Positions 7,996-15,310 of a DNA stretch of 47,329 bases are shown in pieces. A program made the position numbers and the translations under genes. The notes under the pieces are model-generated. The model had not been told where the DNA came from. It made no database searches and saw nothing but the letters and a program-made list of their open reading frames with translations. The DNA comes from an uncultured Elusimicrobiales bacterium (GTDB lineage Bacteria; Elusimicrobiota; Elusimicrobia; Elusimicrobiales; Elusimicrobiaceae): the NCBI GenBank assembly GCA_944324685.1, contig CALUXG010000049.1, positions 1 through 47,329 of the forward strand, given 5' to 3'. How positions within the stretch are numbered: position 1 is the stretch's first letter; every line of letters begins with the position of its first letter.

Positions 7996-8812
7996 AAAAT
8001 TGGGCATTATTGCCGGAGAAGGCAAGATGCCCGTGTATATCGCCCGTCAAGCCGCACAAAAAGGTGTGCAAGTGGTTGTGGCGGGCCTAAAAGGAAACGC
8101 GCGGGAAGAGGATTTCCGCGCAGTGGGGGCCGTATATAAGGATTTTCGTTTGGGTCAAATGGGAGCCGGACTAAAATTCTTTAAGCAACACGGCGTTACA
8201 CGCGTACTGATGGCCGGACGCGTGCAACACACGTCCATATTTTCCAACCTCATGCCGGATTTGCGCGGGGCCAAATTTTTGGCCTCGCTCAAATCCATGC
8301 AAACCAAACATATTCTTTCGCGTGTTATTGAAGAATTCAAAAAAGAAAATATGGACTTTGTCAGTTCCGCGCTATATCTGGAACATTTTATGCCGCCAGC
8401 CGGCACATTAACCCGCCGTCTGCCGACTCCAGAAGAACAAAAAATCATTCCGTATGGTTTTAAGATCGCCAAAGCCATCGCCCAGTTGGACATCGGTCTT
8501 ACTTGCGTCGTCAGTCAAAACGCGGTTATAGCCGTAGAAGGCATGGAAGGCACGGACGCCTGCATACGCCGCGCCGGTGAGCTTTATCAAAAATCCGCCG
8601 AGAAGGCCAATTGTATAGCCGTGGTAAAAGTGGCGCGGCCGAACCAAGACGACCGCTTTGATTTGCCTGTCGTCGGCAAAGGCACCATACAAGCCATGAA
8701 AGACGCCGGATTCAAACTGCTGGCTTTTGAAGCGCAAAAAACGCTGGTGCTTGACTTGGAAGAAGTGGTGGAAATGGCCGATAAAAACGGCATTTGTTTA
8801 ACGGCGGTTTAA
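7985..8812 (+). CDS. lpxI: UDP-2,3-diacylglucosamine pyrophosphatase LpxI
   Basis: Cleaves UDP-2,3-diacylglucosamine to lipid X and UMP, the role that LpxH plays in enterobacteria. 275 aa, matching the LpxI (DUF1009) family. The N-terminal domain begins LGIIAGEGKMPVYIA. The C-terminal catalytic domain carries ARPNQDDRFDLPVVG, the conserved Asp-rich active-site stretch. It starts inside the last codons of lpxA. It is the last gene of the operon. No strong plus-strand terminator was seen in the 96 bases before the convergent minus-strand unit. Confidence 0.93.
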   Translation: MTNEKLGIIAGEGKMPVYIARQAAQKGVQVVVAGLKGNAREEDFRAVGAVYKDFRLGQMGAGLKFFKQHGVTRVLMAGRVQHTSIFSNLMPDLRGAKFLASLKSMQTKHILSRVIEEFKKENMDFVSSALYLEHFMPPAGTLTRRLPTPEEQKIIPYGFKIAKAIAQLDIGLTCVVSQNAVIAVEGMEGTDACIRRAGELYQKSAEKANCIAVVKVARPNQDDRFDLPVVGKGTIQAMKDAGFKLLAFEAQKTLVLDLEEVVEMADKNGICLTAV

Positions 8813-8846
8813 CCGTTACAAATGCGTAAAGAACTCGTCCTTAAAT

Positions 8847-8876
8847 AAAAAATCCATGGGAAAACTCCCCCATGGA
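8847..8876 (-). terminator. Intrinsic terminator of the ndk minus-strand operon
   Basis: An 8-bp stem (TCCATGGG at 8853-8860 with CCCATGGA at 8869-8876). In the minus direction it is followed by six T (8852-8847). Confidence 0.75.
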
Positions 8877-8908
8877 CTATACAAAGCAAATCTTTGAAGA
8901 AAAACGCT

Positions 8909-9856
8909 TTATGACTTTTTAAAATTTCGCGCCATTTCAAACGCTTCTTTCGTGTCAAACAAATAAGCCGTTGACGTTACCACTTTGCTGATGAGCATTT
9001 CTTGGCTGGATATGCTGCGCGTAACGGCATCCACCAAACGGCCCTTGTCAAACTCTTTTTCCACCGCGTCCAATACCGCGTCCGGATTTTGTGGAGCCAA
9101 GATCATTTCTATACCGCATTCAATCATACGCAATGCGGCAGCGGCTTCCTGTTTTATGCGGCTTTTGTACAAAGGCGCTCCGATGACACAACCCTTATAG
9201 TTAAGACGCTTTTTGAGCAATTCTTTGATAATCTTATCGGACATCATGGCGCGGTTGGCGGAATCTATATTGGCAAACACCATATCCGAAGGCATAATGG
9301 CATCACAGCGGCGGAACATGTGTTTATACGGCACAAATTCCGCATCCTCCATTTGCGCCAAAGTTTTCAAAATGCCGCTGACCCCGGGAAAATACTTTAC
9401 GCAGTTTAATGCCCCGCCGTTCGCCACGCCGGCCACATAATCTCCGGCCAAATGGGCTACGGCCATGGGCGTCTCACAAAAAGCGGGACTTTGGTATCCA
9501 ATATCCACTACGGGCGAAAGCAGCCAGTCTATTCCTATACTGCGCGCCATACGGGCGCTGACAAGACCTTTGCGATAGGCGCCTTCCGTATCTTGCGCGG
9601 CGCCTAACTGCGCATTGGTGGGCAGCACGGGAGCGTCCGGCACGGTCTCCGACAAATCTTCCTCTATATCCGCGCATATCAGCAAATGGTCATAAGGAGA
9701 AGCTTCCCGTACCATCTCCGAAAACCGTTTGACCTGTTCCGCTGTACCTCCGTATACGCAAAAACCGCCAACGCCGCGCGCAGCCTGTTTTTTGGCATCG
9801 GCGAACTGACTTCGTGCAAACCAAAACCCCGGAAAGACGATACGAGCGGCTTTCAT
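8909..9856 (-). CDS. GH3 (NagZ-like) fold protein, catalytic residues lost
   Basis: A 315-aa protein that aligns by eye with family 3 beta-N-acetylhexosaminidases such as NagZ (TIM barrel): MKAARIVFPGFWF, SIGIDWLLSPVVDIG, DAIMPSDMVF and IECGIEMILAPQNPDAVLDAV all have counterparts there. The active-site motifs are degenerate. The KHFPGHG acid/base motif reads KYFPGVS (154-160), and the nucleophile motif SDDL reads GAPL (226-229). It therefore probably lacks classical GH3 hydrolysis and may bind a glycan or act structurally. The start at 9856 has AGGAGG upstream; a longer open frame reaches 9934 but has no such support. No signal peptide, so it appears cytoplasmic. Last gene of the ndk operon, 19 bases after the alpha/beta-hydrolase-like gene. 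Confidence 0.75.
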   Translation of the reverse strand: MKAARIVFPGFWFARSQFADAKKQAARGVGGFCVYGGTAEQVKRFSEMVREASPYDHLLICADIEEDLSETVPDAPVLPTNAQLGAAQDTEGAYRKGLVSARMARSIGIDWLLSPVVDIGYQSPAFCETPMAVAHLAGDYVAGVANGGALNCVKYFPGVSGILKTLAQMEDAEFVPYKHMFRRCDAIMPSDMVFANIDSANRAMMSDKIIKELLKKRLNYKGCVIGAPLYKSRIKQEAAAALRMIECGIEMILAPQNPDAVLDAVEKEFDKGRLVDAVTRSISSQEMLISKVVTSTAYLFDTKEAFEMARNFKKS

Positions 9857-9875
9857 GGCTCCTCCTATACAACCG

Positions 9876-10721
9876 TTATAATAAAACGGACGGCACCAGT
9901 GCTTCTTCCGTGGCGGACGGCGCCACGTCTTCATACGAGCCGTAAGGTTCTTCTTCTACGGACAAGTCCAATAGATCCGGTTTAATGTCGGGACGCAAAG
10001 GCGTCAGCAGCCATTGTATCAGCTCAGGCATGATCCAACGGTCCAGCAACGCATGAGCGCTTTGATCATAAGCGGTGGCAAAAACGACTTTCCCCTCTCC
10101 GGAACTTAAAAACGCCACATTACGCAACAGGCTGGCTTCCAAAAAAGTTTTTTTGTCGTCCGCTGCCGCGGCAATAAATACATTTCCTTTATACACACGC
10201 AAAGCCGGTATGGTCAGCACGTCGCGAAAATTGGTTACCGGCGTAATTAACGCCACGCCGGCTACGGACGGCCATAAACTGGCCGCTTTGGCCGCCACAT
10301 TGGCCCCCATCCCCGCGCCGACAAAAACGATGTCCTCTTCCGCAAGGTTTTTCCCTTTCAGAAAAGTCATGGCGGCGTCCACGTCGCGCGTCATTTTGTT
10401 GTAATCGTTATCCACGCCCGTCTTGGCAAAATTATCATATATATTCAAGTTGGTACTCTGTCCATGGCCGCGCAAATCCAACGCCAAAAAACCGATGCCG
10501 TTATCGGCCAACCTGTCGGAAAAGGTCGTAAATTCATGTTTATTTTTTCCCACGTCATGCAAAAGCAAAACGGTTTTTTTGTCCGCTTGGGCCGGCTGGT
10601 ATACGGCGGCGATATTCCAGCCGTCCTGCGTACGCAGACCGACCGGTGTCCCTTTTACCTGAGCCGAAGACGCAGAACCAAGACAGACAATCAAAAAAGT
10701 GACAAAAAAATATTTTCTCAT
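9876..10721 (-). CDS. Secreted alpha/beta-hydrolase-fold protein lacking the nucleophile serine
   Basis: 281 aa with a signal peptide (MRKYFFVTFLIVCLGSASSA). It then shows the alpha/beta-hydrolase order: oxyanion strand VLLLHDVGKNK (51-61), ALDLRGHGQST (80-90), the nucleophile elbow, and a late His in YDQSAHALLD. At the elbow the usual GxSxG reads GAGMG (135-139), so the catalytic Ser is Gly. It is probably not a serine hydrolase. Start 10721 overlaps the ndk stop by four bases (ATGA), and GGAAGAAG lies upstream. The partner gene downstream is also catalytically degenerate. The role is unknown. Location is probably periplasmic or outer membrane. Confidence 0.75.
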   Translation of the reverse strand: MRKYFFVTFLIVCLGSASSAQVKGTPVGLRTQDGWNIAAVYQPAQADKKTVLLLHDVGKNKHEFTTFSDRLADNGIGFLALDLRGHGQSTNLNIYDNFAKTGVDNDYNKMTRDVDAAMTFLKGKNLAEEDIVFVGAGMGANVAAKAASLWPSVAGVALITPVTNFRDVLTIPALRVYKGNVFIAAAADDKKTFLEASLLRNVAFLSSGEGKVVFATAYDQSAHALLDRWIMPELIQWLLTPLRPDIKPDLLDLSVEEEPYGSYEDVAPSATEEALVPSVLL

Positions 10722-11164
10722 GGCAACACTTCTTCCGGCCGAAACCACAAAGCGATTTCCCGTTCCGCATCCTCCGCGGAACCGGAAGCGTGCACGGCGT
10801 TTTGCATAATGCCGTCCTTTATACAGCCAAACTGGCCGCGCAGCGTCCATGGTTCAGCTTTCTCGGGATTGGTGGCGCCCAAGGCGGCACGCACACGAGA
10901 CACGGCCTTCTCCCCTCTAAGCACAAAAGCATAAATACGATGATCGGGAAGACCGTTATAATCACCCATCATAAATTTGATGACGCCGTCCACAAAATCC
11001 GTCCCCTGCAAATTGGCGTAATGTTTGCGCAACAAATCTTCTGTGGCGCGCACCGCTTTGGCCGCGGCTATTTCCAGCCCCAGCGCCTCAAAGCGGGAGA
11101 GAATGATGCCCGTCAGTTTTTTTTGTATAGCGTCGGGCTTTATTAAAATCAGCGTTTGTTCCAT
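10718..11164 (-). CDS. ndk: Nucleoside diphosphate kinase
   Basis: Transfers the gamma-phosphate from NTPs to NDPs through a phospho-histidine, balancing nucleotide pools. 148 aa, normal length. Conserved LILIKPDAIQKK at the N-terminus, GATNPEKAEPWTLRGQFG, and the active-site His H125 in NAVHASGSAEDAEREI. ATG 11164 is the expected first residue (MEQTL). A second in-frame ATG lies at 11170. There is no ribosome-binding site; instead a TATAAT box ends six bases before 11164, pointing to a leaderless mRNA. First gene of a three-gene minus-strand operon, divergent from the Gfo/Idh gene. Confidence 0.96.
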   Translation of the reverse strand: MEQTLILIKPDAIQKKLTGIILSRFEALGLEIAAAKAVRATEDLLRKHYANLQGTDFVDGVIKFMMGDYNGLPDHRIYAFVLRGEKAVSRVRAALGATNPEKAEPWTLRGQFGCIKDGIMQNAVHASGSAEDAEREIALWFRPEEVLP

Positions 11165-11170
11165 ACGCAT

Positions 11171-11179
11171 ATTATAGCA
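11171..11179 (-). promoter_or_regulatory. Extended -10 promoter of ndk (leaderless)
   Basis: In the minus direction TGCTATAAT: TG at 11179-11178 and TATAAT at 11176-11171. The expected transcription start, six to eight bases on, falls on the ndk start codon. No good -35 box was found. Confidence 0.65.
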
Positions 11180-11229
11180 ATAATTCCCGCGCGCGTACGC
11201 ACAAAGTCCGCCGCACACGCCGGTCAGTA

Positions 11230-11238
11230 TGATATAAT
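11230..11238 (+). promoter_or_regulatory. Extended -10 promoter of the Gfo/Idh-lpxB-rel operon
   Basis: TGATATAAT with TATAAT at 11233-11238. It lies 28 bases before the start codon, with GAGAGG in between as ribosome-binding site. No clear -35. Divergent from the ndk promoter. Confidence 0.6.
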
Positions 11239-11265
11239 AAGATAAATACAGAGAGGTATTTCCCC

Positions 11266-12327
11266 ATGGCAGACGAAAGCACCCTGAAGTTTGGCGTTAT
11301 CGGCGCCGGCAAAATCGGCACGTTTCATACGCGCACTTTGTCCAAAATGAAAGGCGTAACGTTGGTCGGCGTATGCGATCCGGATCTTATGCGCGCCCAA
11401 AAACTGGCTTGGCAATATAATGCAACTCCATATTCCAAAATGGAAGAACTGGTGGGACAAGTGGACGCCGTCATCGTAGCGGCACCGACGCATTTGCATC
11501 ATCAAATCGGCATGTACTGCCTTGAACACGGTGTACATACTTTGGTGGAAAAACCCATAGCTACGACATTAGACCAAGCAAGAGATCTCATCCGCACCGC
11601 CAAACTGCACGGGCTGGTGCTGCAAGTGGGTCATGTGGAACGTTTTAATCCCGCCGTAGTAGAAGCCGTCAAATACATTGAAAACCCTAAATTTATTACC
11701 ATGAACCGGCTGGGGCCTTATGACGCACGCATGTCCAACATCGGCGTCGTGCTGGATTTAATGATTCATGACATTGATTTGCTGCTGACTTTGGTCCCCA
11801 GCGAAGTGCAAAGCATTGACGCCATAGGACTGAGCGTGTTTTCCCATCATGAAGACATCGCCAACGTACGCATACGTTTTGCCAACGGCACCTTGGCCGA
11901 TCTGACCGCCAGCCGTGCCAGTTTTGAACGCGCGCGCTTCATGCATTTGTTCCAGCAGGACGCTTACATTTCCGTAGATTTTATGAATGCGCGCGTTAAA
12001 ATCTACAAAAAGGAAAAACCCGTCATTGAGTCTATGCAGGACTTGACGGTTGTCTATCCGCCCGTGCAGAAACAGTTGCCCATTACGGCGGAAATTCTGC
12101 ATTTCATTGATTGCATTAAAACCAACAAGACGCCTGCCCCCAGCGGAGAAAAAGGCAGCAAAGCGTTGGAACTGGCATTAAAAATTACAGACCAGATTAA
12201 CCGTTATGACATTCCAAAAACCGGCCATCTGCACACACCCAAGCCGTTTCAGGTAGTGCATGATGTGGCCAAAGCAGCACAAATTATGCTTGACGAAACC
12301 ATAGGCCATCTGAAACGGGAAAACTAA
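11266..12327 (+). CDS. Gfo/Idh/MocA-family NAD(P)-dependent sugar oxidoreductase
   Basis: 353 aa, full length for the family. An N-terminal Rossmann fold with FGVIGAGKIGTFHTRTL is followed by the dinucleotide/substrate loop HTLVEKPIATT, whose Lys is conserved, then the C-terminal alpha/beta domain with the DLMIHDIDLLL catalytic His segment. It is directly followed by lpxB (gap of one base) and lies near lpxA. Known precedent: GnnA, a family member, oxidises UDP-GlcNAc at C3 so that GnnB can make GlcN3N for amide-linked lipid A. Related genes sit in lpx clusters of other phyla. No aminotransferase like GnnB is in this window, so the lipid A role is inference. Confidence 0.85.
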   Translation: MADESTLKFGVIGAGKIGTFHTRTLSKMKGVTLVGVCDPDLMRAQKLAWQYNATPYSKMEELVGQVDAVIVAAPTHLHHQIGMYCLEHGVHTLVEKPIATTLDQARDLIRTAKLHGLVLQVGHVERFNPAVVEAVKYIENPKFITMNRLGPYDARMSNIGVVLDLMIHDIDLLLTLVPSEVQSIDAIGLSVFSHHEDIANVRIRFANGTLADLTASRASFERARFMHLFQQDAYISVDFMNARVKIYKKEKPVIESMQDLTVVYPPVQKQLPITAEILHFIDCIKTNKTPAPSGEKGSKALELALKITDQINRYDIPKTGHLHTPKPFQVVHDVAKAAQIMLDETIGHLKREN

Positions 12328-12328
12328 T

Positions 12329-13483
12329 ATGCCCACTATTACCCCTTTATACAAAAACATACTCATCGTCGCTGGAGACGTATCCGGCGATTTACACGCC
12401 AGTGGGCTGATTCGCGAATTAAAAAAAGCCGATCCGGACGTACGCATTACCGCTGTCGGCGGCAAGCTGATGCAAAAAGAAGCGGACGTGTTTTTGTATG
12501 ACTTAGCTTCACAAGGGGCCAGCGGATTTATTGAACCGCTGAAAAAAATGCCGTTGTGGCTGGACCTGATGAAAAAAATCCGCTCCTATATGGAAACGCA
12601 AAATCCGGCCGCGCTTATCGTGGTGGATTTTTACGGATTTAACCATCAGGTACTGGGCATGGCGGCCCACCGAGGAATACCGGCTTATTATTATGTAACG
12701 CCTCAAGTGTGGGCCAGCCGGCAGTATCGCGCAAAACAACTGGCACGGCTGACTAAAAAAATGTTTGTCATTTATCCGTTTGAAAGCGCTTTTCACAAAA
12801 AATTTGGAGGCAATGCCGTCTTTTTGGGCAATCCGCTTCTGGACATCATGCCGGAGCCTGCCGCCCGTTCCACTGACGCCGCTAACGGCAAAAACAAAGC
12901 GTGGAAACTAGGCCTCCTGCCCGGCAGCCGTATGGGAGAAATCAGCCGTCTCACTCCCGTATTTTACCAAGCCTTCAAACAGGTGCTTAAAGAATTTCCA
13001 AATACGCAAGCTTATCTGTTTTTGCTTCCGGACAGAGATGAAAAAATCATTTTGGACCTGATCGAGGAAGACCCCCATCCGAATTTTCATATTGTCAAAG
13101 ATAAAGACTACACATTAAGAAGCCAGATGGATTTTTTGTTGGCCTGCTCCGGTACCGCCACGCTGGAAAATGCGTTGCTGGGCGTACCAATGGTGGTGGC
13201 GTACAAACTCTTTTGGCCGACATACCAAATAGCCAAAATGGTGATTAAAGTGCCTTACATTTCTTTAGTCAATTTGCTGGCGGGCAAACCCGTGGTCAAG
13301 GAACTTATCCAATCCGACGCCAATGCGCGTGCGCTGGCCGCCGAAACGATGGCCATGTTCCAAAACCCCGCCAAACTGGCCGCTCAAAGAGCCGAATTGC
13401 TAAAATTACGCGCGTCTTTGGGCCAAAAAGGCGTAGCCGCGCGCGCCGCTAAAGAAATATTGGCAGATATGGTCAAAAAATAA
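12329..13483 (+). CDS. lpxB: Lipid-A-disaccharide synthase LpxB
   Basis: Joins lipid X to UDP-2,3-diacylglucosamine, forming the beta-1,6 disaccharide core of lipid A. A GT19 family membrane-associated glycosyltransferase, 384 aa, standard length. Recognisable stretches include ILIVAGDVSGDLHASGLI at the N-terminus, YYVTPQVWASR, LLPGSRMGEISRL, and LLACSGTATLENALLGVPMVVAYK. It uses the product of LpxI encoded about 4 kb upstream. It lies between the Gfo/Idh gene and rel with one-base gaps. Confidence 0.96.
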   Translation: MPTITPLYKNILIVAGDVSGDLHASGLIRELKKADPDVRITAVGGKLMQKEADVFLYDLASQGASGFIEPLKKMPLWLDLMKKIRSYMETQNPAALIVVDFYGFNHQVLGMAAHRGIPAYYYVTPQVWASRQYRAKQLARLTKKMFVIYPFESAFHKKFGGNAVFLGNPLLDIMPEPAARSTDAANGKNKAWKLGLLPGSRMGEISRLTPVFYQAFKQVLKEFPNTQAYLFLLPDRDEKIILDLIEEDPHPNFHIVKDKDYTLRSQMDFLLACSGTATLENALLGVPMVVAYKLFWPTYQIAKMVIKVPYISLVNLLAGKPVVKELIQSDANARALAAETMAMFQNPAKLAAQRAELLKLRASLGQKGVAARAAKEILADMVKK

Positions 13484-13484
13484 T

Positions 13485-14927
13485 ATGCAGCTGAGCGAAC
13501 TGGTAGCACAATTCAAAGAATATAACCCCCATGCCGACACCAGCATGCTGGAAAAAGCCTACCTTTTTGCCCAAAACGCCCACAAAGACCAAAAGAGAGA
13601 AACCGGCGAACCTTATTTTAATCACTGCTGCGCCGTGGCGCAAATCCTGCTTGATTTCAAGATGGACGAAGAAACCATCTGCGCCGGATTGCTGCACGAC
13701 ACCGTGGAGGACACCGGAGTTACGGCGGAAGAACTGAAAAAAGAATTTAACAAAGAAATCGCCCACATGGTGCAAGGGGTAACGAAAATAAGCGACCTGA
13801 AATTTTCTTCCACAGACGAAGAAACGGTGGAAAACTGGCGCAAAATGCTGGTGGCCGTGGCAGAAGACGTACGCGTCATCCTCATCAAACTGGCAGACCG
13901 CACCCACAATATGCGCACCATGGACGTCATGCCCGCGGAAAAACAAAAATTCAAATCCTATGAAACGCTGACGTTGTACGCGCCGCTGGCGCAAAGACTG
14001 GGCATGTTTACCATTAAAACCGAATTGGAAGATTTGGCTTTCAAATATTTGTATCCGGAAGAATTCAACGATTTGGTCAAGCAGGTGGAAAAACGCACAG
14101 CCGACCGAGAGGCCACCTTAAACGCTTTTAAAAAAGAATTGGAACCGGCCTTGAAAGAAGAAAAGCTGGATTACCGTCTGCTTTCACGCGCTAAAAATTA
14201 CTATTCCATTTACCGCAAAATGCAAAAACAGCACCTGACGTTCAATGAAATACAAGACTCTCTAGGTGTACGCATTATTACAAAAACCGTAGCGGACTGT
14301 TACAAAGCCTTAGGCATTGTCCATTCCCGTTTCAAACCACTGGCCGGCACGTTTACCGATTATATCGCCACGCCCAAGGCCAATATGTATCAAAGCATAC
14401 ACACCACCGTATTGGTCCCCACCGGAGATATTGTGGAAATACAAATCCGCACCGAAGAAATGCACCGCACCTGCGAGTACGGCATAGCCGCCCACTGGCG
14501 CTACAAACTGGGAGCGGGGAAAAAAGACAAAAATTTTGACGAAAAAATAAACTGGATACGCCAATGGATAGAATGGCAGCGGGACCTGACCGCTCCGCGC
14601 GAATTTCTGGAAGGCTTCCAGACTGACATTAATTTACAGCAAGTGTTTGTGTTTACGCCACAGGCGGACGTAAAACCGCTGCCGGAAGGCGCCACGCCCA
14701 TTGATTTCGCTTACGCCATTCACACCGATATCGGCGACCACTATATGGGCGCCAAAGTGAATAACCGCATGGTAAGCATGGATTATGTGTTTAAGACCGG
14801 AGACGTCTGCGAAATCATTACCAAGAAAAACGCCACTCCAAAACGAGACTGGCTGGAATTTGCAAAAACCGCCAATGCCCGCAGCCGCATTAAACGTTCT
14901 TTGCGAGCGCAAGGAGAAGACATTTAA
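13485..14927 (+). CDS. Short Rel/SpoT-type (p)ppGpp synthetase/hydrolase without ACT domain
   Basis: Bifunctional alarmone enzyme. The N-terminal HD hydrolase domain has LLHDTVEDTG (H71, D72, E75, D76) and LADRTHNMRTM. The synthetase domain follows (RAKNYYSIYRKM, DYIATPKANMYQSIHTT, VEIQIRTEEMH), then a TGS domain (about 390-455). It stops at 480 aa, right after TGS, where Rel/SpoT proteins usually run on to about 700-750 aa through helical, zinc-finger/conserved-Cys and ACT domains. The next gene is in another frame and encodes an unrelated zinc-ribbon protein, so this is not a simple frameshift of a full-length gene. Both catalytic sites look intact. Control through the C-terminal half must differ or be absent. 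Confidence 0.9.
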   Translation: MQLSELVAQFKEYNPHADTSMLEKAYLFAQNAHKDQKRETGEPYFNHCCAVAQILLDFKMDEETICAGLLHDTVEDTGVTAEELKKEFNKEIAHMVQGVTKISDLKFSSTDEETVENWRKMLVAVAEDVRVILIKLADRTHNMRTMDVMPAEKQKFKSYETLTLYAPLAQRLGMFTIKTELEDLAFKYLYPEEFNDLVKQVEKRTADREATLNAFKKELEPALKEEKLDYRLLSRAKNYYSIYRKMQKQHLTFNEIQDSLGVRIITKTVADCYKALGIVHSRFKPLAGTFTDYIATPKANMYQSIHTTVLVPTGDIVEIQIRTEEMHRTCEYGIAAHWRYKLGAGKKDKNFDEKINWIRQWIEWQRDLTAPREFLEGFQTDINLQQVFVFTPQADVKPLPEGATPIDFAYAIHTDIGDHYMGAKVNNRMVSMDYVFKTGDVCEIITKKNATPKRDWLEFAKTANARSRIKRSLRAQGEDI

Positions 14928-15232
14928 TGCCCTGCTGTTCCCGCTGCCGCCAACCCATAGAAGCAGATGATTGTTATTGCCGCCATTGCGGCAAGGCTTT
15001 GCGGCCGCGCATGGGCTTTTGGTACGACCACGGCGGCGTGTTGCTAATGACTTTAATCGTCGGGCCTTTTTCCCTAATTCCTTTATGGCTGTCTGCCAAA
15101 CTCAGCCGGAGCGCCAAATGGATTTGGACGGCCGGAATCGGATTGTTTTCCGCTTATTTTATATACGCTTTATACCGCTCTGTTTTGGCCATTCAGCAAG
15201 CTGCCGCCTATATATTGCCGCAGGGGTTATAA
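14927..15232 (+). CDS. Small zinc-ribbon membrane protein
   Basis: A 101-aa protein with an N-terminal zinc ribbon (CCSRCRQPI then CYCRHCGKAL, residues 3-24). Two hydrophobic segments follow, at about 36-58 and 65-88. Zinc-ribbon plus transmembrane proteins of this kind are common and mostly uncharacterised. It begins on the last base of the rel stop (TAATG), so translation is likely coupled. Function unknown. Being last in the lpxB-rel operon gives no clear hint. Confidence 0.7.
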   Translation: MPCCSRCRQPIEADDCYCRHCGKALRPRMGFWYDHGGVLLMTLIVGPFSLIPLWLSAKLSRSAKWIWTAGIGLFSAYFIYALYRSVLAIQQAAAYILPQGL

Positions 15233-15239
15233 AAATTTT

Positions 15240-15269
15240 TTACCACAAACTTGGTATTTTTGCTAGAAT
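15240..15269 (+). promoter_or_regulatory. Promoter of the peptide transporter
   Basis: Extended -10 TGCTAGAAT (TG at 15261-15262, TAGAAT at 15264-15269). A weak -35-like TTACCA lies at 15240-15245, 18 bases upstream. Confidence 0.6.
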
Positions 15270-15310
15270 ATGGGGTGACTTTTTAAAAAATGGCACAGTG
15301 AGGACAAACA

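Noticed and set aside
9857-9934. 26-residue N-terminal extension of the GH3-like protein
   Set aside because: Composition is unlike the rest, and AGGAGG precedes the internal ATG at 9856.
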